This document shows positions 47,731 through 60,242 of a stretch of 64,000 nucleotides of DNA, piece after piece. Each line of letters begins with the position of its first letter. The stretch's first letter is position 1. The notes under the pieces were generated by a model, which searched no databases, had not been told where the DNA came from, and saw only the letters and a program-made list of their open reading frames with translations. A program made the position numbers and the translations under genes. The DNA lies in assembly GCA_024114885.1 (NCBI GenBank), contig CP099419.1, positions 4,774,001 to 4,838,000 of the forward strand, read 5' to 3'. The DNA is from Septoria linicola (Eukaryota; Ascomycota; Dothideomycetes; Mycosphaerellales; Mycosphaerellaceae).

Positions 47731-47944
47731 ATTTATAGTCGGTAATCGTAGTTAGTAGTAGTTTTCCTAGTATAGTACCTTCCTATTTAGGTATAGACGT
47801 ACGATCTAGTAAGTTTCTTAGTATCTCTTTAGACCCGAGGTTCTATAGCTTATAGCGTCTTAGTAAGTTTTAGTATCTTTCTAACTACTTACTTCTTCTT
47901 TCTTTACTTCCTTCCTCTTATCTCTACCTATTTCTTTATTTCTT

Positions 47945-48640
47945 ATACTATTCTTCGATTACGACGCTCTATATAAGAGCGATAATCAAGTATCGATCTC
48001 TTTAAGTCCTTCTTAGCGTTTACGATCGTATAGTCTACTAAAAGTAGCTATTCTAGAGAGTACTACTTAGAAGCCTATTAAGCCTTAGAAGAAGGTTATT
48101 ATAGTAAAAACGAATACTCGTTAGAAGCGTATACCTCGTAATTATAGATAGAAACGTCCTATCCTTAAGTTAGATACTATTACGCTTCGTTAGATTAAGA
48201 AATTATAGAGTATAATAGAACTATATATCTAACGCCTTCTATTCTAGTAGCTTATCTACGAGATCGTTCTTACTTTTAGTAGTAGGCTACGCTATTAATT
48301 AGTAGCCTTAGAATGCCTCTAAGAGGTAGCTAAAGCGTTCCTTACTACTAAATTTAAGATATCTAATCTTCTAGCTATCTATATAAAGTAGGTTATACTA
48401 TAGGCTAAGGATCTATAGCTATACTATCGTATTCGTATAAGGTTTACTAGCTAGGACGGTAGTATAGTTTAGTAGAAGCGTAAGTCTACCGACTATAGAT
48501 ACCGACTATATTTCTAACCTATTATCTTAGTAGATATATAGCGAGTTTCTCTAGGGAATAGAGAGGTCGTTAGTACCTTAGGCTTTAGACTCTAAATTCT
48601 AGCTCTATATTAAAACTTTATAATTTCGACCTTATAACTA
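47945..48640 (+). pseudogene. Histone H3-like gene H3-a, element B
   Basis: Exon 1 47,945-48,479 (535 bp, same as A), intron 48,480-48,530 (51 bp, GTAAGT, CTAAC, TTAG, holding the 13-bp motif), second exon ending near 48,640. The same diverged H3 core as in element A: LECLQEVAKAFL and AKDLQL near 48,310-48,410. RIP stops. Confidence 0.8.
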
Positions 48641-48692
48641 TAACTCTAAATAAATATAATATTATTAATATTCTATCGCGTTCTTATACGAT

Positions 48693-49582
48693 ATAGTACT
48701 TCTAGTTAACTACGACTTCTTTAATCGTCTCGTATAAGACGCTACTATACTTACGTCTAAATAACGCGCTCTTACTAATTAAGTATCGCGTTCTTCTACT
48801 CTATTAGCGTAAATTCAAATAGAGAGAGCTAGCGACTAGCCTTAAGGATAGGCTAATAATCTAATTCTTATCGATATATAAGATAGTAATAATAAAGACA
48901 ATAATAAATACGCGCCTAAAGAGAAGAATAATAAAGACGCGCCTAAAGAGGAGAATAATAAGCCTCCTACTATAAATAGGCCTACTACTAGTAGGAAGGG
49001 CCTTAGTAGAAAGTAGCCTATTATATAAAAAGCGCCTTATAAAATAGTAACGAAGAAGAAGAGAAGAGCTAGTCTAAAACTTACTATAAAGAAGAAATCC
49101 TATATCTTAAAAGTATAGTTGAATACTTAGAACGTAGCGCGAGCTAGTAGGCTTTCTAAGAAGGCTCTAGTAGTAAGGAGAGTAAGGAAGCCTTATCGCT
49201 ATAAGCTAGGTAGTAAGTTAAAACATAGTCGGTAAACGTAGTCGGTACGCTAATCTACTATAGTTTTAGCTCTATAGGAGATTTATATATTTTAGAGGAC
49301 TAGAGATATACTTATTAGTAAGCTTCCCTTCTAGCGACTAGTAAGAGAGGTCGCCTATAGCTTTAAGTAGGATCTACAGTTTTAGGCTACTATACTAGAA
49401 GCGTTATAAGAGATAGTAGAGCTCTATTTAATAAAGGTTTTTAAGAGTATATATCCTTCTATATTACTATTTAGTAGCTTATACTAACTTATATAGGTAC
49501 TAACCTCTACGCTATCTATATAAAGCGAGTTACGATCTAGTAGAAGGATATATAGCTCGTTTAAAGAATACTTCGTATATAG
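48693..49582 (+). pseudogene. Histone H3-like gene H3-b, element B
   Basis: Exons 48,693-49,212, 49,264-49,446 and 49,497-49,582 (520+183+86 = 789 bp, 262 residues). Introns of 51 and 50 bp match element A exactly; the first holds the 13-bp motif. H3 core order: RKPYRYKLG, FQRLVREV, ALQE, YAIYIKRV near the end. Five residues shorter than in A owing to the repeat in the tail. Confidence 0.85.
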
Positions 49583-50043
49583 GATATTATAGATAATAAG
49601 AGTTATTTAAAGTAGTATAGTACTACGTATTATATTCGGCGTAAGGAATAGCGTTTAGGCTACTTCGAGATACTCGGCTATATAGTAGAAGCGTAGTATT
49701 AAATTATATTATAACTATAGCGAACGATATAAGATTACTTTCTACTTTTATACTATAAAACCTTCGTTTCCTCTTATCTCTATAGTCGGTATATATAGTT
49801 AGCGCCTATCGTCCTTTTTACGTACTTAGATACTTAAAATACGTAGATTTTAGTATACCTATACCTATACTCCTATAGGTACCTACGTAGGTATACGCTC
49901 TAACCTATATTTTCTAGTTATAAGTACTATCTATTAAGCTTTAGCGAGTTACCTCTCTAACCTATATCGATTACTAAGAATATAGGTTTAGACCTAACTC
50001 TACCTATACTAACCTATTCCGACGTCTACTAGTAATACTAACC

Positions 50044-52345
50044 TAAAGATTAACTAGCCTAAGACGATTACGCTAGTATACTATATTACTTCTAGTTTAA
50101 TAGCTACTAACTCTATCGAGTAAGCTCGTCGATAAGCTAAAGGTCTTATAATACTAGTAGATATAGTATTTATAGAGATTAACGAAATCGCTAAGGATTT
50201 CGTATATACTAAAAGGTAGAATAATATAAGTACTACTATTATAGTATTCGATAGTATTAAGGTCGACGCTTCTATAATCGCTCTAGACCTAGATAACCTA
50301 AGCGACGATACCTAAATCTATATTATAGATATATTAAGTAAGAACGTTAAGTACTTATATAACGATATTAAGTATATAGATCGGTTTAGTTTTAAAACTA
50401 TTCTCCTAATATCTTTAGTTAATAAGTAGCGACTATTCTAAGAGGTATATATAGAATACTTAGACTCTACTATACGAGTAGTCGATAGCTCTAATACTAC
50501 TATCGATACCTAAATATTCGCTACTCTCTATACGACTATAAATACCTACTTAGTAATACTACTAATATATAACGAGTCTATTACTATACTTAGGCTAAAG
50601 GTTATACTCTTAGAATCTAGAAATATAGACTCTATTACTAGCGAAAACTTCTAAGTCGAACTAGATAGGCTCCTACTTAAGCTCTAGTAACCTACTAGTA
50701 TCGCCTAGCTAATAAAAATACTCTAATTAGAGATACGCTATACTATCCTTAGAGATAATATTAGTCTTAGTAAGACTATCTAGGTACTATATATAGTTAT
50801 CTATATAGCTAGAGAAATTAAGTAACGACGATAGTAGTAGAAAGGTAAGTCGGTTTATTAAAGAGTTATATAGAACGATCTACTAGCTAGTAGATAAGAC
50901 GTCTACCTACTAGCTAGTAAATTATTCTATATCTATTACGTAATTTACTAATATTTCTAGACGTTATAGAAACGGCTATAAGAGACGCTATCGACGACGA
51001 GGCCGACTAGCTACTTACCGACTTTAAAGTTACTAACTCTAAGCCTCTCTACTACTCTTATCTCGTTATCTACTCGCTAAGTATACTCTAGGCTTAGATC
51101 GAGCCTATTACTAAGCTATTTAATAACCTCTCTTCGACGAGATATATCTACCTTATTATATTCTATAGCCTAGGTAGTAATACTAATAGAGTAGCTATAG
51201 TAGGATATACTAGTATCCTAAATACTAATCTAGATAGCCTAGAGATATACCTCTCGAATCTATTATTTAATAATCTACGTACTTCTTCTACTATTATCCT
51301 TAGTATATTCTAGTCGCTATAGAATAAGATTCTTAAGAAGAGTAAAGTATATATACGCTATAACGTATCTAAGACGCTAGTTATAGCGTAGGTTAATAAC
51401 GACGACGATAGTTCTAATATCGATAAGGAACTCGAAGTAGAACCTATAGTTCTCGAATTAGAGCTTAGTAATAGCGACGATAATAACGATACTAAGACTA
51501 TAGATCCTTCGCTATATACGTAGTCTATAGATAACGAGATCCTTCTTTATAATAAGTAGAGCTTTAGTATAATCTATATAGACGAGGCTTATTATCTAGG
51601 TAATCTATAGGCCCTCTAGACTAACGCCTTATATTAACTAGAACCTACTATAGAGTACGTGCTCGTTATAGTAACTATCTTCTATAATATAGTTAGTAAT
51701 AGTATAGTATTATTTCGCTTTTTCTAGAAATCGCTATCTAAGGTCCTTTCTAAAGAGCTCTATAAAAGTCTAAATAGCTATAACTATCGTTCGCTAAGCG
51801 ATACTTTCTATAAATAATATTAACGTAACTACTTCGCTATCCTAACTATAGTCGATCCTAGCCTCCTAGGTAGTAGTATATTAACTAACTAGCTCTACCT
51901 CTTAGCTTTATAGCCCTACTACTTCTTCGAATATAGGCGGATAGGTAATATAAATATAGTCTTCGACCTCGTACTACTTACTCTAGATCTTACCTAGTTA
52001 TACTAAGTTAAAGGTTAAAAGATCGTTACTTATAAGTCGATAGTAGAATTAGATATAGAGATCCTCTCTATTACGACCGTCTATATAGAGATACGTACTA
52101 ATATAGTAGGTACTACTATATACGAAGATATAGCTCGTAGCTACCTCGATACTCTAGGCTAGAAGAGCCTTCTAGTATTCGACGAAGATAATAAGATAGG
52201 TCGTACGTTAAGTCTCTATCGATAACTAGTACTAACCTATAATAACCTAGTAAACATACGCTTACTAGACCGCCGATACGATACTAGCGTAAAGTTAATT
52301 AATAGCCTATAAGTTAGTTCTATAGAGTAGTCTACTAGCTAGTAG
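50044..52345 (+). pseudogene. Gene C, copy 1, 5'-truncated
   Basis: About 2.3 kb closely matching 57,868-60,183. The frame (RIP stops only) reads YYITSSSIATNSIE near the start, then, after a 116-bp intron (50,845-50,960; GTAAGT donor, TACTAAT branch, TTCTAG acceptor), IEPITKLFNNLSSTRYI, an acidic stretch (LELELSNSDDNND), IIYIDEAYYLGNLQAF and DPSLLGSSI. No family recognised. Its 5' part was lost where element B sits. The intron contains the paired 12-bp palindromes. Confidence 0.6.
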
Positions 52346-52390
52346 TAGTCTAGAGGATATCTTCGGGTTTAGGCTTAGATATTCCTACGT

Positions 52391-53121
52391 ACTTCTTATT
52401 AAGAAATATATATCTCTATACTCTACGTAAATAGAGCTCTTAAACGTACTCTTCTATTTATCTCTATAACGTAGTATTATTATATAACTACGTCGCGTAG
52501 TCGGTAGCTTTTAGCGTCGCAATTAGGTCTAAGTATAATAAAGAGTCGATTACGCTCTAGAATAATATAGTAACGTCGTATACTAGATACTTTTTATTAA
52601 GAAATATATATCTCTATACTCTACGTATATAGAGCTCTTAAACGTACTCTTCTATTTGTCTCTACGACGTAGTATTATTATATAACTACGTCGCGTAGTT
52701 AGTAGCTTTTAGCGTCGTAATTAGGTCCAAGTATAACAAAGGGTCGATTACGCTCTAGAATAATATAGTAACGTCGTATACTAGATACTTCTTATTAAGA
52801 AATATATATCTCTATACTCTACGTATATAGAGCTCTTAAACGTACTTCTCTATTTGTCTCTACGACGTAGTATTATTATATAACTACGTCGCGTAGTTAG
52901 TAGCTTTTAGCGTCGTAATTAGGTCTAAGTATAATAAAGGGTCGATTACGCTCTAGAATAATATAGTAACGTCGTATACTAGATACTTTTTATTAAGAAA
53001 TATATATCTCTATACTCTACGTATATAGAGCTCTTAAACGCACTCTTCTATTTGTCTCTACGACGTAGTACTATTATATAACTACGTCGCGTAGTCGGTA
53101 GCTTTTAGCGTCGTAATTAGG
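52391..53121 (+). repeat. 198-bp tandem repeat, about 3.7 units
   Basis: Units start at 52,391, 52,589, 52,787 and 52,985, exactly 198 bp apart (66 codons), with few differences. In the frame of the following 18-bp array each unit is open apart from RIP-type stops, so it may encode a 66-residue repeat; it could equally be a minisatellite. Confidence 0.9.
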
Positions 53122-53265
53122 TCTAAGTATAATAAAGAGTCTAGGTATAATAAAGAGCCTAGCTATAATAAATAGCTCGGCTATAATAAAGCGCTTAGCT
53201 ATAATAAGGAAGCCGGCTATAATAAAGGGTCTAGCTATAATAAAGAGCTCGGCTATAATAAAGGG
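53122..53265 (+). repeat. 18-bp tandem repeat, 8 units
   Basis: Eight units like CTCGGCTATAATAAAGAG, exactly 144 bp. They read as a hexapeptide close to PGYNKE in one frame. The array directly continues from the 198-bp array, whose units end in the same sequence. Confidence 0.88.
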
Positions 53266-53559
53266 GCTCTAACTTATAAGAGCCTTTATTTAGAAGACAA
53301 CCTCTAGTAGATTAGGAGAAGTAGAATACTTAGCTAGCTAGTAATTAAAACTCCTACTAGCTAGTAGAGTATTCTATATTCTTCTTAGTACTATAAGTAG
53401 CTACTCTATATACTTTAATTAGCCTCTAATACTACCTATACGCCTTCTATAGTAATAGTAAAATTCTCTTAAATCTAGCTATATCGCTACCTATATTTTC
53501 TTTTAAGAAGTTAAGGTTATATCCTAACTACTACCTTCGAGATATAATATTATTCTAAT
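53266..53559. other. Gap between arrays and gene D
   Basis: Holds one 12-bp palindrome (53,355) and nothing else I recognise; presumably upstream region of gene D. Confidence 0.4.
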
Positions 53560-56050
53560 ATGCCTCTAAAACGTAGTCGTCTATTATCTTCTAACGTCGT
53601 AGCCGAAGTAGTATATATACGTCGAGAGCGTAATCGAGAACGATAGCGATAGTTACGTTTATAGCGTACTATATAGAATAGTACTTTAGCTATAACTACC
53701 TATTAGTAACAATAAGGTAATCTTATTATCTACTATCTTAATATAATCGTAGAGTAACTAACTTCTACTCTACTGTCTCTCTAACTCTATATTCTAGATA
53801 TTCTACTTCTCGACGATCCTAATAACGTATAGCTTTTAGAAGGCGCCCTTTCTATCGACGACTATAATAATCTCTACGACAGTAAAATATCTAATAAATA
53901 TAGAGTAGATCTTTAGTCTAACTTACTAGAAGTACTAGACCTACCTATAGTAGACTCTTCTCTAAGAGATATCGAAGAACCCTTATATAGTCCGATTTCT
54001 ATATCTAGTAGAGCTAGTAGTATACTACTAACTTAGGACTTTACTAATATATCTTCCTCTATAGACTCCTTATAGGTTCGAATAGCCGAGTTCGATAATA
54101 CTATCGTAAGCTCTAGCGTCGTAAGCTCTAGCGACTAGTTACTAGAGAGTAGTAAAGCTATATATTATACCTATTCTATTAGTATACTAGATAGAGAGAA
54201 TAAACTAGAAGATGAAAATATAGGAGACTATATTAACGACTAGGACCACGCTAATAAATAGAATCGTACTAACGACTATAACCGTGCCGACGACTAGAAT
54301 CGTACTAACGACTAGGACCGCGCTAACGACTAGGACCGCGCTAACGACTAGAATCCCGCTAACGACTAGGACCGGCCTAATAGCCTAGGTCGCTCTAACG
54401 ACTAAGATACGACCTACTAACCTAATAACGAAGCTAGAAACTACGATCGGTTAGGTAGCGATAATAGTAAGAGTAGCGAAGTTAATAACGATAGCGATAG
54501 TAGTAACGTATTATAAGATCTATATAAGTATATAGCTAAGAAGCTATATTAGTAGTTATAAGGCGGATTTTATAGATATATATCGGACGATTATAAAATA
54601 GAGCGTCTTCGATATTTAGAGAAAGTAGGCGATATAGACTATTACTCGCTATTAGAAGCCTTTAGAAGCGCTCTATTCCCTTCTCTACTTAGAATACTAA
54701 CGCGAATTATAGTCGACTACCTTCTATATTATAACGCGTCTTAATAGGAGGAAATGTTTTATAGTATATCCTTATAGCTAAATAGAACAAGACCTCCTCC
54801 GAAGTATATATACCTCTATAAAGAGTAGACCCTAGCTACTAAAGCTAATATCGTTTTCGATATTAATAGTTTCTTAGAATTTATATTATATCTTAGTTTC
54901 GTACGCTAGAGTATTCGCTACTAGCCTATACCGCTTTTAAAGTAGAATATTAGTATAGACCTTTATATCCGTACTAATTATTATACTAAGGATTAAGAAG
55001 CGGAATAACTACGATCGTAGTTAAATCTACTCTAGAATATTCCCTACTTCTATCTTAGAAGGATTAAAGGAACGATAGAGATATTAGTTTTTATCCTCTT
55101 TCTATATATACCTACTACTACTAGGAAATTCATCTCGCTTACTAAGGAACAATATACCTACTAGCTAGATAGGATCTTCTACTCTACTATCTATATATTC
55201 TATAATACCTATTATACTTAATATCTTCCTACTACGTATCGATATATCTATATTAATAGTAAGATATATTAGATCGAGGATCGCTTAGTTAGAGGAGTAG
55301 GATATAAAATATAGAGAGCGATTACCTATTATCTATACCTAGAATATCTTAGTAAGGTATAGAGTAAGATTCTTGAAATTATTAAGAAGGAAGCTAGACT
55401 TTATAACTTCTAAGAGCCTTAACTATTCTTTTTAGCTAAAGAGACGAAATTATAATTTAAGACAAGTCTTATATATCCTACGTTACTCTATACGATAGAG
55501 AACTTTAGAACGTATCTAGAGTAGGTTCTCGATTTTAACGTTATCTAACGCGAACGCTTATTTATTAATATTAGTAAAGAGATTTATACCTAATCCTACT
55601 AATTACTAGCTAATAACCGAGATCCTTACGACGAGTAAGTATATGTCTATATATAGAAACGATACTATCTTAAGAAGTATCTCGAGTAGATATATAATAG
55701 AGAGCCGCCTTAGAGTAGATAGATATTCTACGAGTAGAATCTACTTTATAAGGCCTATAATCTTACGAGCCTTACTCTACGACGATCGAAACTCTTTAAA
55801 GGTAGACTTATCTACTCTTAGTTCTATAGTTCTATAAAGGAGGTTACTAATTCTTCGAAACTATATCCTTTCTCTAACGATAGATTAGAGGAACTTGTAT
55901 TCGACTTAGTAATCCTTAAGGCTACTTAGAGCTAGGCTAAAGGCCGCCGCCGAGATATATATATAATTAAATAGTTATACCTATATAGTAAGCGCTAAGC
56001 CTACGTAGTACTTATAGACTCTCGTAGAAATACCTTACTAGCTAGTAATC
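53560..56050 (+). pseudogene. Gene D: member of an uncharacterised ascomycete family
   Basis: Starts at a preserved ATG (MPLKRSRLLSSN, basic), then Ser/Asp-rich, then an 18-bp repeat coding NDQDRA units (54,235-54,413). From 54,510 there is a conserved-looking region: EPQLFFLAKETKLQFKT (near 55,420), YEQNLLYKAYNLTSLTLRRS (near 55,720) and FYSSIKEVTNSSKLYPFSND (near 55,820). From memory these match a widespread, repeat-associated family of unknown function in filamentous ascomycetes (EPQLFFSAKGTKLQFKT, FPFSND). The later part of that family is not seen, so the gene seems truncated after IDSRRN; the end is approximate. RIP stops. I do not know its function. Confidence 0.6.
54235..54413 (+). repeat. 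18-bp tandem repeat in gene D (about 10 units)
   Basis: Units like AACGACTAGGACCGCGCT in the gene frame, encoding NDQDRA/NDQNRT. Low-complexity linker. Confidence 0.85.
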
Positions 56051-56763
56051 GGAATATAGACTTACTAGATACTTAGTATATACTTCTAGAAGAACGTATC
56101 TTTAGAGAAAGGTACTATTATAGGAATATACTACTAGAGGTACGTACCTTTAGAGGAATATACTACTAGCTAGTAATTAAAGATAACTAGAGCTAGTAAA
56201 TATTTTAATACCTTAGGTATTATAAGCTTATATAATAATACCTAAGGTATCCTTATATACGTACGAGAAGTAGAATTCTAGTTACTTCTAATAAGCTAAG
56301 CCTAATCTAGCTATTACGATCGACGGTTAGAGCTTAATAAAAGCTTATTTCTAATATATAAATCTAGATATAAGATATATATTCCTCTACTACTACCGAA
56401 TTTAGTAGTAATAAAAGGATTTCCTATCTTACTTATAGATTCCTTTACTTTCCTTTACTTACGCGTAATGTCGCTAGCTTATTTATTACGTATATATAGG
56501 TATATATACTATAAACGTCGCTTTATTTATACTAGCTTCTAATAATATTTAATAATCTATCTTCCTCTCTCTTCTTCTTCTTCTTCTTACCTCTAATATC
56601 TACCTCTACTTCCGCTCCTCTCTCTATTACGTTACTAGCTAGTAATTTATTTCTCTATTTATTCGCTAGCTATATCCGTACCTCCTCTAAGTATATTACT
56701 ATCTAGTAAGTTATTTCCTATTTACTTAGAAGCTACTTAAAGCGAGCTCTAAAGATATATATA
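56051..56763. other. Intergenic DNA between genes D and C
   Basis: Contains near-repeats of GGAATATACTACTAG, two 12-bp palindromes (56,164, 56,633), a 16-bp-armed inverted repeat (56,210-56,250) and a CT-rich run near 56,565. No gene recognised. Confidence 0.5.
56210..56250. repeat. Inverted repeat, 16-bp arms
   Basis: ATACCTTAGGTATTAT and its complement separated by nine bases. Might form a hairpin; function unknown. Confidence 0.7.
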
Positions 56764-59700
56764 ATAGTACCTCGTAAGAGACAAGTTTCCGAGTTAGAAC
56801 CTAACACTTTCTTAAATAAGAGAACTAAGATCGGCGATACTATAGAGACCCTCGTAGAAGATCTACTCGACGCTCTATTACTATTCGTAACCTCGACTAT
56901 AAAGAAGGCGTAGACTCTATATAAAAAGTAAGGACTAAATACTAAGGTCTTACGTAAGAGACTAGCTACTACTTCGCTCGATAATGTCCTAAGCGTAATA
57001 GTTTCACGCGACGATTTAGCTAAGAGTAGAGTAGAGACGCGAGTAAACGACTTAACGAGTATCCTAGATTCGAGTATTCGACCTACTCCTACTATACTAA
57101 TCTAGAGTATATTTACGTATAGTATTAAAGCTATATAGATTACGTAGAAAGACGATAACTTAGCTAGATATATAGAGCTTAATAGCCTAGATTAGTTCTC
57201 GTTAGTATAGCGTATAGTTTTTTCTACTCTAAGGGAATACTATAAGTATTTTATAGTAAGAGTTACTCCTATATTCTCTAATATTACTTTAGTAGAACGT
57301 ATTACATAGTAGAATAAACTACTAGCTAGTAGTCTATGTTATCGTATTACTAGCTAGTAGTATATTCTACTAAAGTAACTTATACTCTAATTCTAGTACT
57401 AATTTAACTATAGAATAATTTTAGATAGGAAGGCTTAGAGAGATAAATACTAAGTATTCTCTCTTTAAATACCTATATCGATATTATTATAGAATCTAGA
57501 AAGAAGAGAGTCTTATTCGGGAAGGACCTAGAGACTACTAACTAGGACTATTTCGATAAGTTACTTCTCGATCCTCGCCTCTCTCTCTCTACTAGAGGTA
57601 GCTTCTCGTACTATATAGTTATTATCGCGCTCTATACTATATATCTTATAAAGTAGGCTATCGATACCTACTAAGTAGATAAAGAATTATAGGTAGAGTA
57701 ATACCTACCTCTTATTTTCTATAGTATACCTATACTAGTAGAGGAGCTATTAGCTCTAATTATCTACTTTATAGACAAGTTCTCGTTATATAGCGAGGAC
57801 ATCTTTCGAGGCTTCTATATTATCTATCTATTTATACGAAAGAAGAGCTATTAGATAGGAGACTAGAGCGCTAATACTAACTCGAAGATTAACTAGCCTA
57901 AGGCGATTACGCTAGTATACTATATTACCTCTAGTTCGATAGCTACTAACTCTATCGAGTAAGCTCGTCGATAAGCTAAAAGTCTTATAATACTAGTAGA
58001 TATAGTATTTATAGAGATTAACGAAATCGCTAAGGATTTCGTATATACTAAAGAGTAGAACGATATAGGTACTACTATTATAGTATTCGATAGTATTAAG
58101 GTCGACGCTTCTATAATCGCTCTAGACCTAGATAACCTAAGCGATAAAGCTCGAATCTATATTATAGATATATTAAGTAAGAACGTTAAGTACTTATATA
58201 ACGATATTAAGTATATAGATTAGCTTAGCTTTAAAACTATTCTCCTAATATCTTTAGTTAATAAGTAGCGACTCTTCTAAGAGATATATATAGAATACTT
58301 AGACTCTACTATACGAGTAGTCGATAGCTCTAATACTACTATCGATACCTAAATATTCGCTACTCTATACGCGACTATAAATACCTACTTAGCGATACTA
58401 CTAATATAGGACGAGTCTATTACTATACTTAGGCTAAAGGTTATACTCTTAGAATCTAGAAATATAGACCCTATTACTAGCGAAAACTTCTAGGTCGAAC
58501 TAGATAGGCTCCTACTTAAGCTCTAGTAACCTACTAGTATCGCCTAGCTAATAAAAATACTCTAATCGGAGATACGCTATACTGTCCTTAGAGATAATAT
58601 CGGTCTTAGTAAGACTATCTAGGTACTATATATAGTTGTCTATATAGCTAGAGAAATTAAGTAACGACGATAGTAGTAGAAAGGTAAGTTAGTTTATTAA
58701 AGAGTTATATAGAACAATCTACTAGCTAGTAGATAAGACGTCCGCCTACTAGCTAGTAAATTATTCTATATCTATTACGTAATTTACTAATATTTCTAGA
58801 CGCTATAGAAACGGCTATAGGAGACGCTATCGACGACGAGGCTAAATAGCTACTTACCGACTTTAAAGTTACTAACCTCGAGCCTCTCTACTACTCTTGT
58901 CTCGTTATCTACCTACTAAGTATACTCTAGGCTTAGATCGAGCCTATTACTAAGCTATTTAACGACCTCTCTTCGACGAGATATATCTGCCTTATTATAT
59001 TCTATAGCCTAGGTAGTAATACCGATAGAGTAGCTATAGTAGGATATACTAGTATTCTAAATACTAACCTAGACGGCCTAGAGATATACCTCTCGAATCT
59101 ATTATTCAACGATCTACGTACTTCTTCTACTATTATCCTTAGTATATTCTAGTCGCTATAGAATAAGATTCTTAAGAAGGGCAAAGTATATATACGCCGT
59201 AACGTATCTAAGACGCTAGTCGTAGCGTAGGTTAATAACGACGATAATAGTTCTAACGTCGACGAGGAACTCGAAGTAGAACCTATAGTTCTCGAATTAG
59301 AGCTTAGCGATAGCGACGATAATAACGACGCTAAGACTATAGATCCTTCGCTATATATATAGTCTATAGATAACGAGATCCTTCTCTATAATAAATAAAG
59401 CTTTAGTATAATCTATATAGACGAGGCTTATTATCTAGGTAATCTATAAGCCTTCTAGACCGACGCCTTATATTAACTAGAACCTACTATAAGGTACGTA
59501 CTCGTTATAGTAACTATCTTCTATAATATAGTTAGCGACGATATAGTATTGTTTTACTTTTTCTAGAAATTGCTATCTAAGATCCTTCCTAAAGAGCTCT
59601 ACGAAGGTCTAAATAGCTATAACTATCGTTCGCTAAGCGACACTTTCTATAAATAATATTAACGTAACTACTTCGCTATCCTAACTATAGTCGATCCTAG

Positions 59701-60183
59701 CCTCCTAGGTAGTAGTATATCGACTAACTAGCTCTACCTCTCGGCTTTATAGCTCTACTATTTCTTCGAATATACGTAGACGGGTAATATAAATATAGTC
59801 TTCGACCTCGTACTACTTACTCTAGGTCTTACCTAGTTACGCTAAGTTAAAGATTAAAAGATCGTTACTTATAAGTCGATAGTAGAATTAGGTATAGAGA
59901 TCCTCTCTATTACGACCGTCTACGTAGAGATACGTACTAATATAGTAGGTACCGCTACGTACGAAAGTGTAGCTCGTAGCTACCTCGACGCTCTAGGCTA
60001 GAAGAGCCTTCTAGTATTTAATAAAGACGATAAGATAGGTCGTACGTTAAGTCTCTATCGATAACTAGTACTAACCTATAATAACCTAGTAAATATACGC
60101 TTACTAGACTACCGATACGATACTAGCGTAAAGTTAATTAATAGCCTATAAGTTAGTTCTATAGAGTAGTCTACTAGCTAGTA
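56764..60183 (+). pseudogene. Gene C, copy 2, near full length
   Basis: Start at an altered ATG followed by PRKRQVSELEPNTFLNKR (basic N-terminus), then a helical region to 57,255. A first intron with GTAAGA donor at 57,256 ends near 57,396 (acceptor uncertain), and a second is 58,684-58,799 (GTAAGT, TACTAAT, TTCTAG; frame restored as QK|DAIETAIGDAIDDEA). Later segments: an acidic ELELSDSDDNND, IIYIDEAYYLGNLQAF, FFEYTQTGNINIVFDLVLLT, and NSLQVSSIEQSTS near the end. About 1,000 residues. I do not recognise it. Both introns and the 3' flank carry paired 12-bp palindromes. Confidence 0.6.
57284..57378. repeat. Stem-loop in gene C intron 1 enclosing the palindrome pair
   Basis: Arms TTACTTTAGTAGAA (57,284-57,297) and its complement (57,365-57,378) enclose palindromes at 57,320 and 57,348, a nested symmetric structure. 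Confidence 0.7.
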
Positions 60184-60220
60184 GTAGTAATATCTATCTA
60201 CTAGCTAGTAGTACGTTCCT

Positions 60221-60242
60221 TATATATATATATATATATATA
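60221..60242. repeat. TA microsatellite
   Basis: Eleven TA units directly after the last palindrome pair. Confidence 0.9.

Larger units (their letters stand above)
43442..49806. repeat. 13-bp motif arrays of element B (9 sites)
   Basis: Sites at about 43,442-43,479, 44,425-44,450, 45,684-45,709, 46,283-46,320, 46,928-46,943, 47,731-47,757, 48,487-48,510, 49,224-49,247 and 49,781-49,806 correspond one to one with nine of the ten sites in element A, in the same introns and flanks. Confidence 0.82.
43431..50028 (-). mobile_element. Element B: truncated inverted copy of the histone-bearing hAT element
   Basis: Aligns with element A from its left inverted repeat (here at 50,028) to position about 7,811, so it lacks the last transposase exon and the other inverted repeat. 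Introns have identical lengths in A and B for H3-a, H3-b and gene P. Without a full transposase it would have been non-autonomous. Confidence 0.85.
50881..60210. repeat. 12-bp palindrome TACTAGCTAGTA, 13 copies in block X
   Basis: Perfect copies start at 50,881, 50,908, 52,333, 53,355, 56,036, 56,164, 56,633, 57,320, 57,348, 58,720, 58,747, 60,172 and 60,199. Four pairs are 27-28 bases apart. Three pairs are in gene C introns, others in 3' flanks and intergenic DNA; 56,036 lies in or near the end of gene D. It may derive from TACTGGCCAGTA by RIP. I noticed no perfect copy elsewhere in the window. Confidence 0.85.

Noticed and set aside
55643..55837. Plus-strand frame of 64 codons
   Set aside because: Out of frame with the recognisable gene D segment covering the same bases.
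50044..60183. The 2.3 kb direct repeats of block X as LTRs
   Set aside because: They are coding, share an intron, the second copy continues upstream in frame beyond the repeat, and no primer site, purine tract or RT lies between them.
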